A DNA stretch of 64,000 nt, from the NCBI GenBank assembly GCA_963668535.1, contig OY764867.1:930001-994000 (forward strand), written 5' to 3'. This document shows, piece by piece, positions 36,001-45,230 of this stretch. The position numbers and the translations under genes were made by a program. Under the pieces are notes generated by a model. That model did no database searches. It was not told where the DNA came from and saw only the letters and a list, made by a program, of their open reading frames with translations. Source of the DNA: F22 sp963668535. GTDB lineage: Bacteria > Bacteroidota > Bacteroidia > Bacteroidales > Bacteroidaceae. Numbering within the stretch: position 1 is the stretch's first letter; each line of letters starts with the position of its first letter.

Positions 36001-38220
36001 GAAATTTGCAGGGGACTTCGGGCCATAAGTATATGTTTTATTTGCTGTCCATATAGGATCTGTTATGCTATCTGGTAGTTGTGACTGATAAACATGTTTG
36101 CCTCCATACACCATCAAAGTTTGAGTGGCATCATGACTTTCACCAGAAGGTGCCACAACATGATAAGAGACTTCAAAACGTTCCTTTGGGAAAAGTACTT
36201 GAAGAGAATCTAAAGTGATGGTCATCAAAAAACGTCCTTTTTCATTAGTAACACCCTTACCATGCAAGATATCCTTGTGTATAGAGTTATAAAAAGCAGA
36301 AGAATATATCCCAAATAATACAACACGTTTTATGGAATAATTAACTTGCGCATGTTGCATTGGTACTCCCGTCATTTGCATTGCTTCTAGAATACAAGAA
36401 AACGGCTGGCCAACTTGTAAACTGTCCTTATATTTTTGGGCTGGTTTTACTGTAAAGCTAGGCAATTGATAATCAGCAACTTCAATAGACTTTGAACGCA
36501 CATACCAATTATTAGATCTCAAGGTGTATGTACCATTTAAGCCATGCTTGGGCAAAGTGATGTGTATTGTACCCACACCATGCTTATCAGTCACTACGGA
36601 ATAGGTCTGCACTTTCTTTCTACTCGGATTTTTGAGCGTAAAAGTCATTTTTTTATTAGGCAATACACGACCATGTACATCATTTCTAGTATAGGCCAAC
36701 ACGCGTACATGTACGCTATCTCCTGAATGATAAATAGGTCGATCAGTACTCATTTGTACAAGGGTATCTATTTTATTTTCAGGGCAACTTAAACGATAAA
36801 ATCGAGCAGAACGAAAAGGCATAAATTGATCTGATTGATCTTTTGGAAGACGTACTGATATTTTTGGGGACAAATATGAGCAGTTGGAGAAAACAGCCAC
36901 CCCATGCTTATCTGCTTCCATGCAGCGAGAAGAAGTATCTCCCTTTAAAGTAACGAGAGCTCCAGGAACAATTTGGCCAGTGAGTTTATTAATAGCTAAA
37001 ACATAAAAATTAGAAGGGTTAATCTCCGTAACCAGAGCTGTTAAATCAGAGACAGCGAAAGTATTGTCAGTTGTTTTACGAGCTTTAATTAAACTGTCGG
37101 GATAGTTTGTAATAGGTTGAACATCAACGCAATATTTTCCATAAGGCAAAGGAGGGAAATATAGCGTGGTATCCTTTGCAATATGCATTGTATCAGCGTA
37201 TAAAGAAACAACATGAGTTATGTGTCCAATTTTAACTGCCAACTTAGGGGTATTTTCAGCATATATTTGGATCATAATACTATCTGTCGAGCAGTATTGT
37301 TTGTGCATAAAAGTTCTTAGATACGGCCTATTTATTTGATAGATCAATCTTTGTAACACTCTTGCACGTGGAGCTTTAGGATAACGTTTTATTCCCTCGT
37401 TTGCAATCTGCAAGGCTAAATTAAGGTAGCCCATTCGACGAGCTTCAACTGCTCGTACAATATACAATTCAAGCAAAGTGCTACATTTGGAATAAGTAGT
37501 GATTAGCGAATTAAAACCACTAAAACGATCTTGCGCATCGGAAAGATGCTCTACCATACCAATAGCAACTAACAAAGCAGCATCTAGTTCATGGTGACTT
37601 TGCTCAATCGACAACCATTGTTTATAAAGCATGCTTTGCATTTTTAAGAGTTTATCTTTCTCTTCTTCAGGACAATAGTAAGAGCCAGCTGATCTTTGTA
37701 AACACTGAAGCACAAATTCAGACAAAAGAGGATAAAGACGATGTTTAAACACTTGACTATCTGTGCCCAACCGAACAAATGGCACATAAGAGCGAGAAGA
37801 TATCTTATGTAGATTCTCTCCATACTCAAATATATAATGTGCATGCTTAATTATTTCATCGAATTGACGAGGAGATAATAAAGCACACTGTAAGGTATGT
37901 ACAATAGCTTTTTCTTTATAATCTGTAGCACTCTCTTGCCAATGCTCTAGTTGATCAGCAACAAGGGTGCTACCATCTTCTGGCAACTTGCTATAAGTAT
38001 TTAGTTGTACTGCTAAAGCACGCCCTTGCTGAGCTACATTATCTTCTTTATCAGCTAGTGTGTACAATTCACGAGACAATTCAATAATCAAACGTGGACG
38101 ATCATCTCGTTGCGCTTGTTCTATTGCTTTCCATAATTTGTCATATTTAGAATCAGCATGAGCAAAGATACTAGATAATAGAAGAACTAATAAAAAAATA
38201 TATTTGGTCGTTCTCATCAT
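33097..38220 (-). CDS. Large alpha-2-macroglobulin-like protein without a thioester
   Basis: A secreted protein of about 1707 residues with a signal peptide ending near IFAHAD. Following a helical N-terminal region, the MG2-type domain reads STDRPIYHSGDSVHVRVLAY (about residue 490). A run of macroglobulin beta-sandwiches follows, then the A2M domain with TPVDLTTWRVHVLAH (about 1025). In the helical thioester domain the expected PYxCxEQTF motif is replaced by NPYCVYGTMHRYYA (about 1200), so the reactive Cys-Gln bond cannot form. Related bacterial proteins trap periplasmic proteases or help cell-envelope defence. The longer start at 38244 is possible. No penicillin-binding protein 1C gene accompanies it, unlike in E. 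coli. Confidence 0.9.
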   Translation of the reverse strand: MMRTTKYIFLLVLLLSSIFAHADSKYDKLWKAIEQAQRDDRPRLIIELSRELYTLADKEDNVAQQGRALAVQLNTYSKLPEDGSTLVADQLEHWQESATDYKEKAIVHTLQCALLSPRQFDEIIKHAHYIFEYGENLHKISSRSYVPFVRLGTDSQVFKHRLYPLLSEFVLQCLQRSAGSYYCPEEEKDKLLKMQSMLYKQWLSIEQSHHELDAALLVAIGMVEHLSDAQDRFSGFNSLITTYSKCSTLLELYIVRAVEARRMGYLNLALQIANEGIKRYPKAPRARVLQRLIYQINRPYLRTFMHKQYCSTDSIMIQIYAENTPKLAVKIGHITHVVSLYADTMHIAKDTTLYFPPLPYGKYCVDVQPITNYPDSLIKARKTTDNTFAVSDLTALVTEINPSNFYVLAINKLTGQIVPGALVTLKGDTSSRCMEADKHGVAVFSNCSYLSPKISVRLPKDQSDQFMPFRSARFYRLSCPENKIDTLVQMSTDRPIYHSGDSVHVRVLAYTRNDVHGRVLPNKKMTFTLKNPSRKKVQTYSVVTDKHGVGTIHITLPKHGLNGTYTLRSNNWYVRSKSIEVADYQLPSFTVKPAQKYKDSLQVGQPFSCILEAMQMTGVPMQHAQVNYSIKRVVLFGIYSSAFYNSIHKDILHGKGVTNEKGRFLMTITLDSLQVLFPKERFEVSYHVVAPSGESHDATQTLMVYGGKHVYQSQLPDSITDPIWTANKTYTYGPKSPANFTIRVNRPNRQLYMIYATSDKVYVEALKRNKMVSDSTYTVKTPYIPAMRHGVYAHLYAIGDKQIDDIRVRLELRQPDKQLHIQTVSFRDHLVPKSVESWKFRVLDTTDKPVEATLGVWMYDAALDALAHSGENWQLSWQPNLINSGIGELALGWCDPDSYSYRLPQYPSLALQKDAFMGNWWYSPIRIRGRSVLRRAYTKQSPMANYVSDKRLGEQKMDLSFVPPSEDTANEISNDLDFLRVASTPTAYFYPNLYTDKLGTVQVVFKTPVDLTTWRVHVLAHTDSLDQGQIDTLVVTNKPLMVHPVLPRFCRVGDQCILSTQVSNRQNISNHVSLDWVLFDLDTKKILQKYSQKFVLKANAQKTLNWTPRIFAHAGQVGFRVIAQSHYAQDGEQHVLRILDNQVQVKTSLPFTLSPASQGGSTWSSNMQLFEQADSIHVELTHGLYSVALQQLPSLFVKGNPYCVYGTMHRYYATLLGQMILNKQPALKAWLNDQIKSQHMQTHNTSSWVDTPWEALQEARRTLWLNLSSADTILDIKKKEYVKGLKALQTHEGSFSWFPGMQGSSFLTSYILELHAYMSMLLPNGTVDGEVDQSMAKAYAWTQRNAHHCMLMKQQNKECVEFFDPYTYLYVWALYTDGKNIPQEVRYFYDQLPQESRDIPVARKLQVALAALKMGDVERSKTLMHSLSEYALYSDHTKLLSSAVYMTNLLGHTKGRDEVIMHALQKARTKAWTAIGDQTRIIYSLLAMDTQVPSTFSAQLTLESSIDKKDISNKLQKDWKNVVTGLVTEDVLTPRGTFTHASIKNESTVPLWGVISSVHTQQNTQLSAVSSSGLSIKRILLKEIREGNRIVWLPSTTFHKGDVVRVQIIITAPQSMSLIQITDRYAGALVPRDQLARFNWGYPSFYLDPKQTEMQCFIHQIPKGETVIAYDMLAQQSGEYTDNGVELISCYAPEYTANSDSKEITIE

Positions 38221-38497
38221 TCTTTTTCTATAGTAGTTAAACATCTTTCTTACAACACATAGTCACTATTGCGCACATAAGTACACCTTACAAAAATAAA
38301 AAAATAAACGGGATAAATAAGAGTCTTTTAGAAACAAATCACCAAAAGATAAATATAAAGCACGTTTAAACCCACGTAACATTTATGTAATAAATATGTC
38401 ATTACAATGTATCTTATTTGTCCCAAATCTGTAACAATAAATATTGACATTTGCACCGTAATAAAACTAGCATTATATAAACAGTTAAGAGAAAGAC

Positions 38498-41218
38498 ATG
38501 AAAAGATTATTCACATTAGCATTGGCTATTCTTGCACTTAATATAAGTGTTATGGCTATCACGCTTAAAGGTCGAATCCTCGACAAAAAAACAAAGGAGC
38601 CTCTTATTGGTGCTTCTGTAATGGTTGTAAACACAAGCATAGGAGCAATCACCAATTTTGAAGGATACTACGAAATTAATGGATTACAAGCGGGTACATA
38701 CAATATTCAAGTAAGTTATATTGGATATAAGCCCACTCTAATGGAAGACATACAGGTAAGCAATAACGCAGAACAAATCCTTGATGTCAAGATGGTAGCA
38801 GCAGAGGTCACTCTAGATAATGTCATGGTTGTTGCAAAAAAGAATCTAGAAAGTGAAAACATGCTACTCATGGAGCAAAAGAAGGCAGTTCTTGCCGTGC
38901 AGTCGGTAGGAGCAAGAGAGCTTTCACGAAAAGGTATTAGTGATGCCCAAGGTGCAGTTGCTAAGGTTTCTGGGATATCGAAACAAGAGGGTGTCAAAAA
39001 TGTTGTCGTTCGTGGACTAGGAGATCGATACAACTCAACTACATTAAATGGATTCCCTATTCCATCTGAGGATCCAGAATACAAGAACATTTCATTGGAT
39101 TTTTTCTCTTCAGATATTATTAAAGCAGTAGGAGTAAACAAAGCATTCACCGCTAGTGGGCCAAGTGATGCTGCTGGTGCAAATATCAACATTCTATCTA
39201 AAGAACTTGTAGGTGATTCAAAGCTTCAGATTGGAATTTCAGGTGGTGCAAACGCCTCATCTTTTGGGGAAGATTTCCTTGTTTTAGATGGAGTAAATGG
39301 TTTGGGATACACAAACGAAAGCACACCAGTAAATGACGAGGATGTCCTTCATTTTAAGAACAGTTTGGATCCTTCAAAGAAGAGTTCTCCTATGAATTTT
39401 GGCTTTAATATTTCAGGTGGTCACAAATTTGATATAACTGAAAATTCAACATTATCTCTTTTTGCTGTGGCTGCTGCTAGCCAGAAAGCAAATTATACAG
39501 ATGGGGTGATTCGTAAAACCACTAACGGTTCACTAACACCATTCCAAGACCAAAATGTAGCTGCTTACAACATTAACACGCAACATATCGGCATGATGAA
39601 CCTTGATTATTCAATAGGTCAAAAGTTTAACTTAGCGTATAATTTTGTATATATCCACGATAACACCCAATCTGTAAAAGATTATACAGGTATGCACTCA
39701 GAAACATTTAGCGATGCTGATGAAGCTGGTTATATTGGATTCACTCGTCGACAACAAACAAATGACAACACACTTATGGTCAATCAATTGATTGGTAAAT
39801 ATAATCTAAGTAAACAGATTCATATTGAAGCTGGTACTGGATATAACTCAATCGATGGAGATGAACCAGACAGACGAAGCAACTACTTATCAAAACAGCC
39901 AACTAAATACATTTTCACTGGTTCTGATGTGAGTCAACGTAATTATTCTACACTCAAAGAAAATGATTTGAATATACGTGGGAGTATACAATACGATTTG
40001 AATGAAAAGGGAACATCTAATCTTAAAGTTGGCTACAATGGACGTTTTACAAAAGATAATTTTGATGCACGCAATTTTGTTTACTCTAAAGTACGTCTAT
40101 CTGGCGCTCCAAATCCTGAAGATGGATATGATCTAAATTTAGACAGCTACTATACTCAAAATAATTTGGATGCTGGAAACTTCACAATGGATGTATTTGA
40201 TGAAAGTTATAATGTGGATAAAACAACACACTCTATATATGCTGAAGGCACCTATCAACTTGGCGAAAATTGGACATTCTTTGCTGGTGTAAAATATGAC
40301 CAAGTGAACTTTGATGTTGAGTATCTGGTAAATAAAGCGTCTAGTTCATCGACAACAAGTTTTGATAAAAAATTCTTTTTACCAAATTTCAACCTGAAAT
40401 ACAATCTAAATGAGCAACACTCATTGCGTTTAAGCGCAAGCACAACATATACCCTACCACAATCTAAAGAAATTTCTCCATTTCGCTACCGCGACGTAGG
40501 ATTCTCATCTGAGGGATATGCAAATTTAAAACCATCAACAAACTACAATGTAGATTTAAAATGGGATTACTATTTCGATAAAGATGGATTATTTTCATTG
40601 ACTGGTTTTTATAAATACATTGAAAATCCTATTTCAAGAATTGATGTCGGTAGTTCTGCTGGTGTACTTTCATATAGAAACATTTCAAAAAAAGCATTTG
40701 CTACAGGCCTAGAAATGGAACTTCGTAAAACATGGTTTTCACTTCCGGTCGGTGACAATGGCACTCAAAAATTAACAACAGGATTAAACGGATCTTATAT
40801 TTATACATATTGTAAAGCTGATCTTGGGAATGAAATTTCCACAAAATCTGCCGGTACAGATTTGGAGGGTGCAGCACCATTTATTGGTAATTTTGACATC
40901 TCATATAATTGGCACAATGAAAACACCAATCTAACATCTACACTTGTACTTAATTATGTCAGTGACAGAGTGTACATGATTGGAACCAAAGGATATAATG
41001 ACGTTATTCAAAAGCATGTAACAACACTAGATTTTGTCACACAATACAACTTCAGTAAACACTGGGGCATCTCATTCAAGGCTAAAAACTTATTAGACCC
41101 CAAATATAAACTAGAACGTGAAGTAACTGACATCTCAACTAATAAAACAGGCGATGTAGTTCTTTCTCAATTCCAAAAGGGGATAGATCTAAGCCTAGGT
41201 ATTACATACAAGTTTTAA
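38498..41218 (+). CDS. TonB-dependent outer-membrane receptor
   Basis: A 906-residue outer-membrane receptor. A signal peptide is followed by a carboxypeptidase-D-like regulatory domain (residues about 20-105, beginning ITLKGRILDKKTKEPLIGAS). The plug follows, with the conserved NVVVRGLGDRYNSTTLNGFPI near residue 168. The 22-stranded barrel ends in a Phe (SLGITYKF), the typical recognition signal for the BAM machine. It is about 100 residues shorter than SusC proteins, and no SusD-type gene follows. The next gene, 40 bases downstream, is a surface lipoprotein, and both are probably co-transcribed. The substrate is unknown. Confidence 0.92.
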   Translation: MKRLFTLALAILALNISVMAITLKGRILDKKTKEPLIGASVMVVNTSIGAITNFEGYYEINGLQAGTYNIQVSYIGYKPTLMEDIQVSNNAEQILDVKMVAAEVTLDNVMVVAKKNLESENMLLMEQKKAVLAVQSVGARELSRKGISDAQGAVAKVSGISKQEGVKNVVVRGLGDRYNSTTLNGFPIPSEDPEYKNISLDFFSSDIIKAVGVNKAFTASGPSDAAGANINILSKELVGDSKLQIGISGGANASSFGEDFLVLDGVNGLGYTNESTPVNDEDVLHFKNSLDPSKKSSPMNFGFNISGGHKFDITENSTLSLFAVAAASQKANYTDGVIRKTTNGSLTPFQDQNVAAYNINTQHIGMMNLDYSIGQKFNLAYNFVYIHDNTQSVKDYTGMHSETFSDADEAGYIGFTRRQQTNDNTLMVNQLIGKYNLSKQIHIEAGTGYNSIDGDEPDRRSNYLSKQPTKYIFTGSDVSQRNYSTLKENDLNIRGSIQYDLNEKGTSNLKVGYNGRFTKDNFDARNFVYSKVRLSGAPNPEDGYDLNLDSYYTQNNLDAGNFTMDVFDESYNVDKTTHSIYAEGTYQLGENWTFFAGVKYDQVNFDVEYLVNKASSSSTTSFDKKFFLPNFNLKYNLNEQHSLRLSASTTYTLPQSKEISPFRYRDVGFSSEGYANLKPSTNYNVDLKWDYYFDKDGLFSLTGFYKYIENPISRIDVGSSAGVLSYRNISKKAFATGLEMELRKTWFSLPVGDNGTQKLTTGLNGSYIYTYCKADLGNEISTKSAGTDLEGAAPFIGNFDISYNWHNENTNLTSTLVLNYVSDRVYMIGTKGYNDVIQKHVTTLDFVTQYNFSKHWGISFKAKNLLDPKYKLEREVTDISTNKTGDVVLSQFQKGIDLSLGITYKF

Positions 41219-41258
41219 AAGGTAAATCACAATTATTAATTTCCTAACAAACAAGACA

Positions 41259-43532
41259 ATGAAGAATTTATTCAAATTCGCAATGTATGGTGCTTTTGCA
41301 CTGACTACAGCTGCATTTGTAGCATGTTCAGATGACAATGACCCTAAGCCAGGTCCAGATCCTAACCCTGTATCAACTATCTTAAAAGGAGACTTGATTG
41401 AAAATTTAACTCTTGATGCCACAAAGACTTACACTTTAGAAGGTGCTCTTGCTGTAAAAGATGGTGCAAAATTGACTATCCCAGCTGGAACACGTATCGA
41501 AGCTAAAGAAGGATTTGGTAACTATATTGTAGTTGAACAAGGAGGACAAATTTTCATTAACGGTACTGCGAGCAAACCAGTTGTAATGACAGCTGATAAA
41601 GCAGATGCAGGTTCTGGATATTGGGGCGGTCTTATCATCAATGGTAAAGCACATATTTCAGGAGCATCAAGTGACTATTCACAAAACACTGGAAAAACAG
41701 AAATTGACAATGCACTAATTTATGGTGGTGATGTTGATAATGATAACTCAGGTTCTATAACTTACTTAGAACTACTCTATACGGGTGCTAAAAGTTCAGC
41801 AGATGTTGAACACAACGGATTAACTCTTAATGCTGTTGGATCTGGTACAAAAATCGAAAATATTTATGTATTGAAATCTGCTGATGACGCAGTCGAATTC
41901 TTCGGAGGTTCTGTAAATGTAAAGAATCTATTGGCCGTAGATTGCGATGATGACATGTTTGATTTCACTCAAGGTTATCATGGTACTCTTGAAAATGCTT
42001 ACGGTATAAACAATGCAGATTTTACTTCTTCAGAAAAAGACCCACGTGGTATCGAATGTGATGGTAACTGGGATGGATTAACACCATCTGACTATGGACA
42101 AACTGATATGACTGTAAAAAATGTCACATTTCAATTGAACTCAACTGCGTCTCGACCTGATAAAGACGGTGATGTTGAAGACGTTATTAAAATTCGCCGT
42201 GGTGCAACAGTTCACATACAAAATGCTTTAGCGATTGGTTCTGCGTCAATTATTGACGTTATTGACATGCATGATAGCAAAGGAGCTGGTAAAACAGAAT
42301 CTGAAATTTCTTTATCTACAGCACTAACTGGAAAAATAACTGGTAAAGCAATTCATACAGATGAAGGTGTCAGCTACCCTAACGTTGAAATTGTACCTAG
42401 TAATACCGGTTGTGACTTTAATTTGTTCGCTTGGACAGGTTACAACGGATCAAGTAATGCAACAGAAGATCTTTCTGGTGATATTACCGGAACTAAAACT
42501 CTAAATGCAAGCACTACCTACTATCTGACTGGAGCCTTGTCTGTTAAAGAAGGTGGTGACCTGATTATACCTGCTGGAACAACAATCCTAGCTAGAGAAG
42601 GTTTTGGACAATACATCATAGTAGAAATGGGTGGAAAAATTCATATCGAAGGTACATCAGATGCACCTGTTACCATGACAGCTGATGTAGCAAATGCTGG
42701 TTCTGGCTACTGGGGTGGGCTGATTATTAACGGTAAAGCTTGGATTTCAGGCGCAAGCGAAGATCATGCAGACAATACTGGTAAAACAGAAATCGACAAC
42801 TCAATTGCATATGGTGGATCAGATGATGCAGACAACTCTGGGTCTATCACTTACCTAAAGCTATTTTATACTGGTGCCAAAAGTTCTGCTAATGTAGAAC
42901 ATAATGGTCTAACACTGAATGCAGTAGGCTCACAAACTACTATTGAAAACATCTACGTACTAGAATCAGCTGATGACGCTGTAGAATGTTTTGGCGGATC
43001 TGCGAATGTAAAGAATTTACTAGCTGTAGACTGTGACGATGACATGTTTGATTCTACTCAAGGATATCGTGGCAAACTTTCAAATTGCTACGGCGTAAAC
43101 ACACCTGAATTTCAATCTACTGAAAAAGACCCACGTGGTATTGAATGTGATGGCAACTGGGATGGTTTAACCCCTAGCGATTTTTACCAAACTGTACTAA
43201 CTGTTGAAGACATGACACTTGAATTCAACTCTACTGATTCTCGTATAGATAATGAAGACGTTGAAGATTGTATTAAAATTCGCCGTGGTGCAACTTGTGC
43301 CCTTACAAATGTACTAGTTAAGGGAACAGCTACTTTTAAAGACTTCATCGATATGCAAGATAGTAAAGGAAATGCAGCAACCTCTTCTACAGGATCCATC
43401 ACTAATGAAATGACTGGTGCATATTCAGGTAAACTGATCAATCCAGAAACAGGCTATGCTGGTATAGTTATAGAATCGGGAAACACTGGAGCTGATATAA
43501 GCGTTTTCTCTTGGACAGGTTACAATTTCTAA
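41259..43532 (+). CDS. Surface lipoprotein with two tandem beta-helix repeats
   Basis: A 757-residue predicted lipoprotein. The lipobox FVAC is followed by SDDNDPKPGP, an acidic stretch resembling the Bacteroidota lipoprotein export signal for the outer face. The rest consists of two similar halves of about 350 residues, residues 40-396 and 397-757. They share long blocks such as GSGYWGGLIINGKA, AKSSA(D/N)VEHNGLTLNAVG, VKNLLAVDCDDDMFD and EKDPRGIECDGNWDGLTPSD. Both end in (A/S)WTGYN. The Gly/Asn-rich short-strand pattern suggests a right-handed parallel beta-helix, and DxDxD-like stretches (DVDNDNSG) suggest calcium binding. No enzymatic motif is evident. It pairs with the TonB receptor upstream. 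Confidence 0.85.
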   Translation: MKNLFKFAMYGAFALTTAAFVACSDDNDPKPGPDPNPVSTILKGDLIENLTLDATKTYTLEGALAVKDGAKLTIPAGTRIEAKEGFGNYIVVEQGGQIFINGTASKPVVMTADKADAGSGYWGGLIINGKAHISGASSDYSQNTGKTEIDNALIYGGDVDNDNSGSITYLELLYTGAKSSADVEHNGLTLNAVGSGTKIENIYVLKSADDAVEFFGGSVNVKNLLAVDCDDDMFDFTQGYHGTLENAYGINNADFTSSEKDPRGIECDGNWDGLTPSDYGQTDMTVKNVTFQLNSTASRPDKDGDVEDVIKIRRGATVHIQNALAIGSASIIDVIDMHDSKGAGKTESEISLSTALTGKITGKAIHTDEGVSYPNVEIVPSNTGCDFNLFAWTGYNGSSNATEDLSGDITGTKTLNASTTYYLTGALSVKEGGDLIIPAGTTILAREGFGQYIIVEMGGKIHIEGTSDAPVTMTADVANAGSGYWGGLIINGKAWISGASEDHADNTGKTEIDNSIAYGGSDDADNSGSITYLKLFYTGAKSSANVEHNGLTLNAVGSQTTIENIYVLESADDAVECFGGSANVKNLLAVDCDDDMFDSTQGYRGKLSNCYGVNTPEFQSTEKDPRGIECDGNWDGLTPSDFYQTVLTVEDMTLEFNSTDSRIDNEDVEDCIKIRRGATCALTNVLVKGTATFKDFIDMQDSKGNAATSSTGSITNEMTGAYSGKLINPETGYAGIVIESGNTGADISVFSWTGYNF

Positions 43533-43579
43533 TCCAGTCGAGGATTAGTTTTAGGCGATAAGCCAATATAATGCTAGAG

Positions 43580-43612
43580 ACCGTGGGCTAATTTAACAGC
43601 CTACGGTTTTTT
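43580..43612 (+). terminator. Terminator after the beta-helix lipoprotein
   Basis: ACCGTGGGCT (43580-43589) pairs with AGCCTACGGT (43598-43607) through one G-T pair; T residues follow. Confidence 0.75.
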
Positions 43613-43717
43613 GCATTAATTAAACAAAAAACTTCGCAAAACCAATTGCTAATTCCATAAATAATTGCTAACTTTACGACCGTAAATAAGAACTTTCTCA
43701 CAATAAAGACTTATATT

Positions 43718-43897
43718 ATGAATTTCAACGAAAATGATTTTGTGATTGAATCTACTGCTGATGGCGGTTTTTTCGCTTATCTTTCATCAAACTTACAATG
43801 TAACGCATACGGTGACTCTTACGAAGAAGCCGAAGAAAATTTACGGACAAATGTAGAAGAATTTATTGACACTTATTATAGCGTTGAAGAGTACTAG
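43718..43897 (+). CDS. Small HicB-like protein (orphan antitoxin-type fold)
   Basis: A 59-residue acidic reading frame (ATG at 43718, TAG at 43895-43897). The pattern of the partial RNase-H-like HicB fold is visible: beta strand FVIESTADGGFFAYLS, then NAYGDSYEEAEENLRTNVEEFID, where a G-x-S/T-x-x-E-A-x-x-N helix start is characteristic of HicB/UPF0150 proteins. No HicA toxin or DNA-binding tail is present, so it is not a complete toxin-antitoxin system. A terminator hairpin starts within its final codons. The function is unknown, and HicB-like orphans are common in bacteria. Its acidity and its own terminator suggest a genuine monocistronic gene. Confidence 0.72.
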   Translation: MNFNENDFVIESTADGGFFAYLSSNLQCNAYGDSYEEAEENLRTNVEEFIDTYYSVEEY

Positions 43898-43915
43898 TCA
43901 ACTAGTACTCTTTTT
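43887..43915 (+). terminator. Terminator overlapping the HicB-like stop codon
   Basis: AAGAGTACTAG (43887-43897) pairs perfectly with CTAGTACTCTT (43902-43912) across a 4-base loop and is followed by T residues. The 5' arm contains the last codons and the stop codon. Confidence 0.8.
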
Positions 43916-44064
43916 ATTTATCTTATTCTCAAACCTTACAGATAGGATAAAATATTGATACAATATTGCTTTGTAATTCATAGGGTTTGTTTTGACTAGC
44001 TGGTACCGTGAATTATTCATTATTGATCCAGCAAGGGCTATTTGGCCTTTTTTAAAGCAAAAGA

Positions 44065-44096
44065 TTTCCTGATTTGATGGATTTTATCTATTTTTG
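44065..44096 (+). promoter_or_regulatory. Promoter of the aldolase gene
   Basis: TATTTTTG at 44089-44096 is an exact -7 element. TTTC at 44065-44068 lies 20 bases upstream. Predicted start near 44103 gives a leader of about 100 bases. The remainder of the 305-base gap before the gene holds no other clear feature. Confidence 0.6.
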
Positions 44097-44202
44097 CAGC
44101 GAACCCATTATTCCTATACCGATGTCTATATATCAAATCAGTTTAGGGGTATATAGGGTAGTAATAGGTATTTAATTTCAATTAAACATAAACTTTATCA
44201 AG

Positions 44203-45198
44203 ATGATTAATTACAAAGATTTGGGTCTTGTAAACACAAAAGAAATGTTTGCAAAGGCTGTAGAAGGTGGTTATGCTATTCCAGCATTCAACTTCAACAA
44301 TATGGAACAAATGCAAGCTATTATTCAGGCTGCAGTAGAAACTAGTTCTCCAGTTATCCTTCAAGTTTCTAAAGGAGCACGTAACTATGCAAATGGTACA
44401 CTTCTTCGTTACATGGCACAAGGGGCTGTTGAATATGCTAAAGAATTAGGTTGTGAAAAACCACAAATCGTACTTCACTTGGACCACGGTGATACATTTG
44501 AAACTTGTAAAAGTTGTATTGATGCAGGTTTCTCTTCTGTTATGATTGACGGTTCACATTTTCCATATGATGAAAATGTTGCATTGACAAAGAAGGTGGT
44601 AGAATATGCGCACCAATTCGATGTTACTGTAGAAGGTGAATTAGGAGTCCTTGCAGGTGTAGAAGATGAAGTTGTAGCTGAACACCATACATACACTAAA
44701 CCTGAAGAAGTAGAAGATTTCGTAACTAAAACAGGTTGTGACAGCTTAGCAATTTCAATCGGTACATCTCATGGAGCATACAAATTTACTCCAGAACAAT
44801 GTACTAAGGATGAAAATGGTAATTTGGTTCCTCCACCATTGGCAATGGACGTACTAGAAGGATGTCAAAAAATGATTCCTGGATTCCCTATTGTACTCCA
44901 TGGTTCATCTTCAGTTCCTCAAGAAGAAGTTGAAACAATTAACAAATTCGGAGGTGCACTAAAAGCAGCAATCGGTATCCCAGAAAAATGGCTTCGTGAA
45001 GCAGCTACATCAGCTGTATGCAAAATCAATATCGACTCAGACAGCCGTCTTGCAATGACAGCTGCCATTCGTCGTGTATTTGCAGAATCTCCTGCTGAGT
45101 TTGATCCACGTAAGTATTTAGGACCAGCTCGTGAAAGCATGAAAAAACTATATATGCATAAGATTAATGAAGTACTTGGATCTAACGACAAGCTTTAA
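44203..45198 (+). CDS. fba: Class II fructose-1,6-bisphosphate aldolase
   Basis: Zinc-dependent aldolase of 331 residues that cleaves fructose-1,6-bisphosphate in glycolysis and forms it in gluconeogenesis. The TIM barrel opens with AIPAFNFNNMEQMQAI. The zinc-binding region contains HLDHGDTFETCKSCIDAGFSSVMIDGSH (about residue 90), and a later histidine lies in VLHGSSSVPQEEVE. The Lys-Tyr-Thr loop GTSHGAYKFTPEQ is characteristic of class IIB enzymes. The length and motif spacing fit the type common in Bacteroidota. It is monocistronic between its promoter and the terminator at 45231. Confidence 0.95.
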   Translation: MINYKDLGLVNTKEMFAKAVEGGYAIPAFNFNNMEQMQAIIQAAVETSSPVILQVSKGARNYANGTLLRYMAQGAVEYAKELGCEKPQIVLHLDHGDTFETCKSCIDAGFSSVMIDGSHFPYDENVALTKKVVEYAHQFDVTVEGELGVLAGVEDEVVAEHHTYTKPEEVEDFVTKTGCDSLAISIGTSHGAYKFTPEQCTKDENGNLVPPPLAMDVLEGCQKMIPGFPIVLHGSSSVPQEEVETINKFGGALKAAIGIPEKWLREAATSAVCKINIDSDSRLAMTAAIRRVFAESPAEFDPRKYLGPARESMKKLYMHKINEVLGSNDKL

Positions 45199-45230
45199 TA
45201 TTACATTGTAGTTTTATCTCATCCCAATAA

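Noticed and set aside
38498..43532. Polysaccharide utilisation locus
   Set aside because: No SusD, no glycoside hydrolase and no dedicated regulator are present; the lipoprotein has no SusD resemblance.
43718..43897. Complete HicAB toxin-antitoxin module
   Set aside because: No HicA-like reading frame occurs in the flanking 300 bases, so only an orphan HicB-like gene is called.
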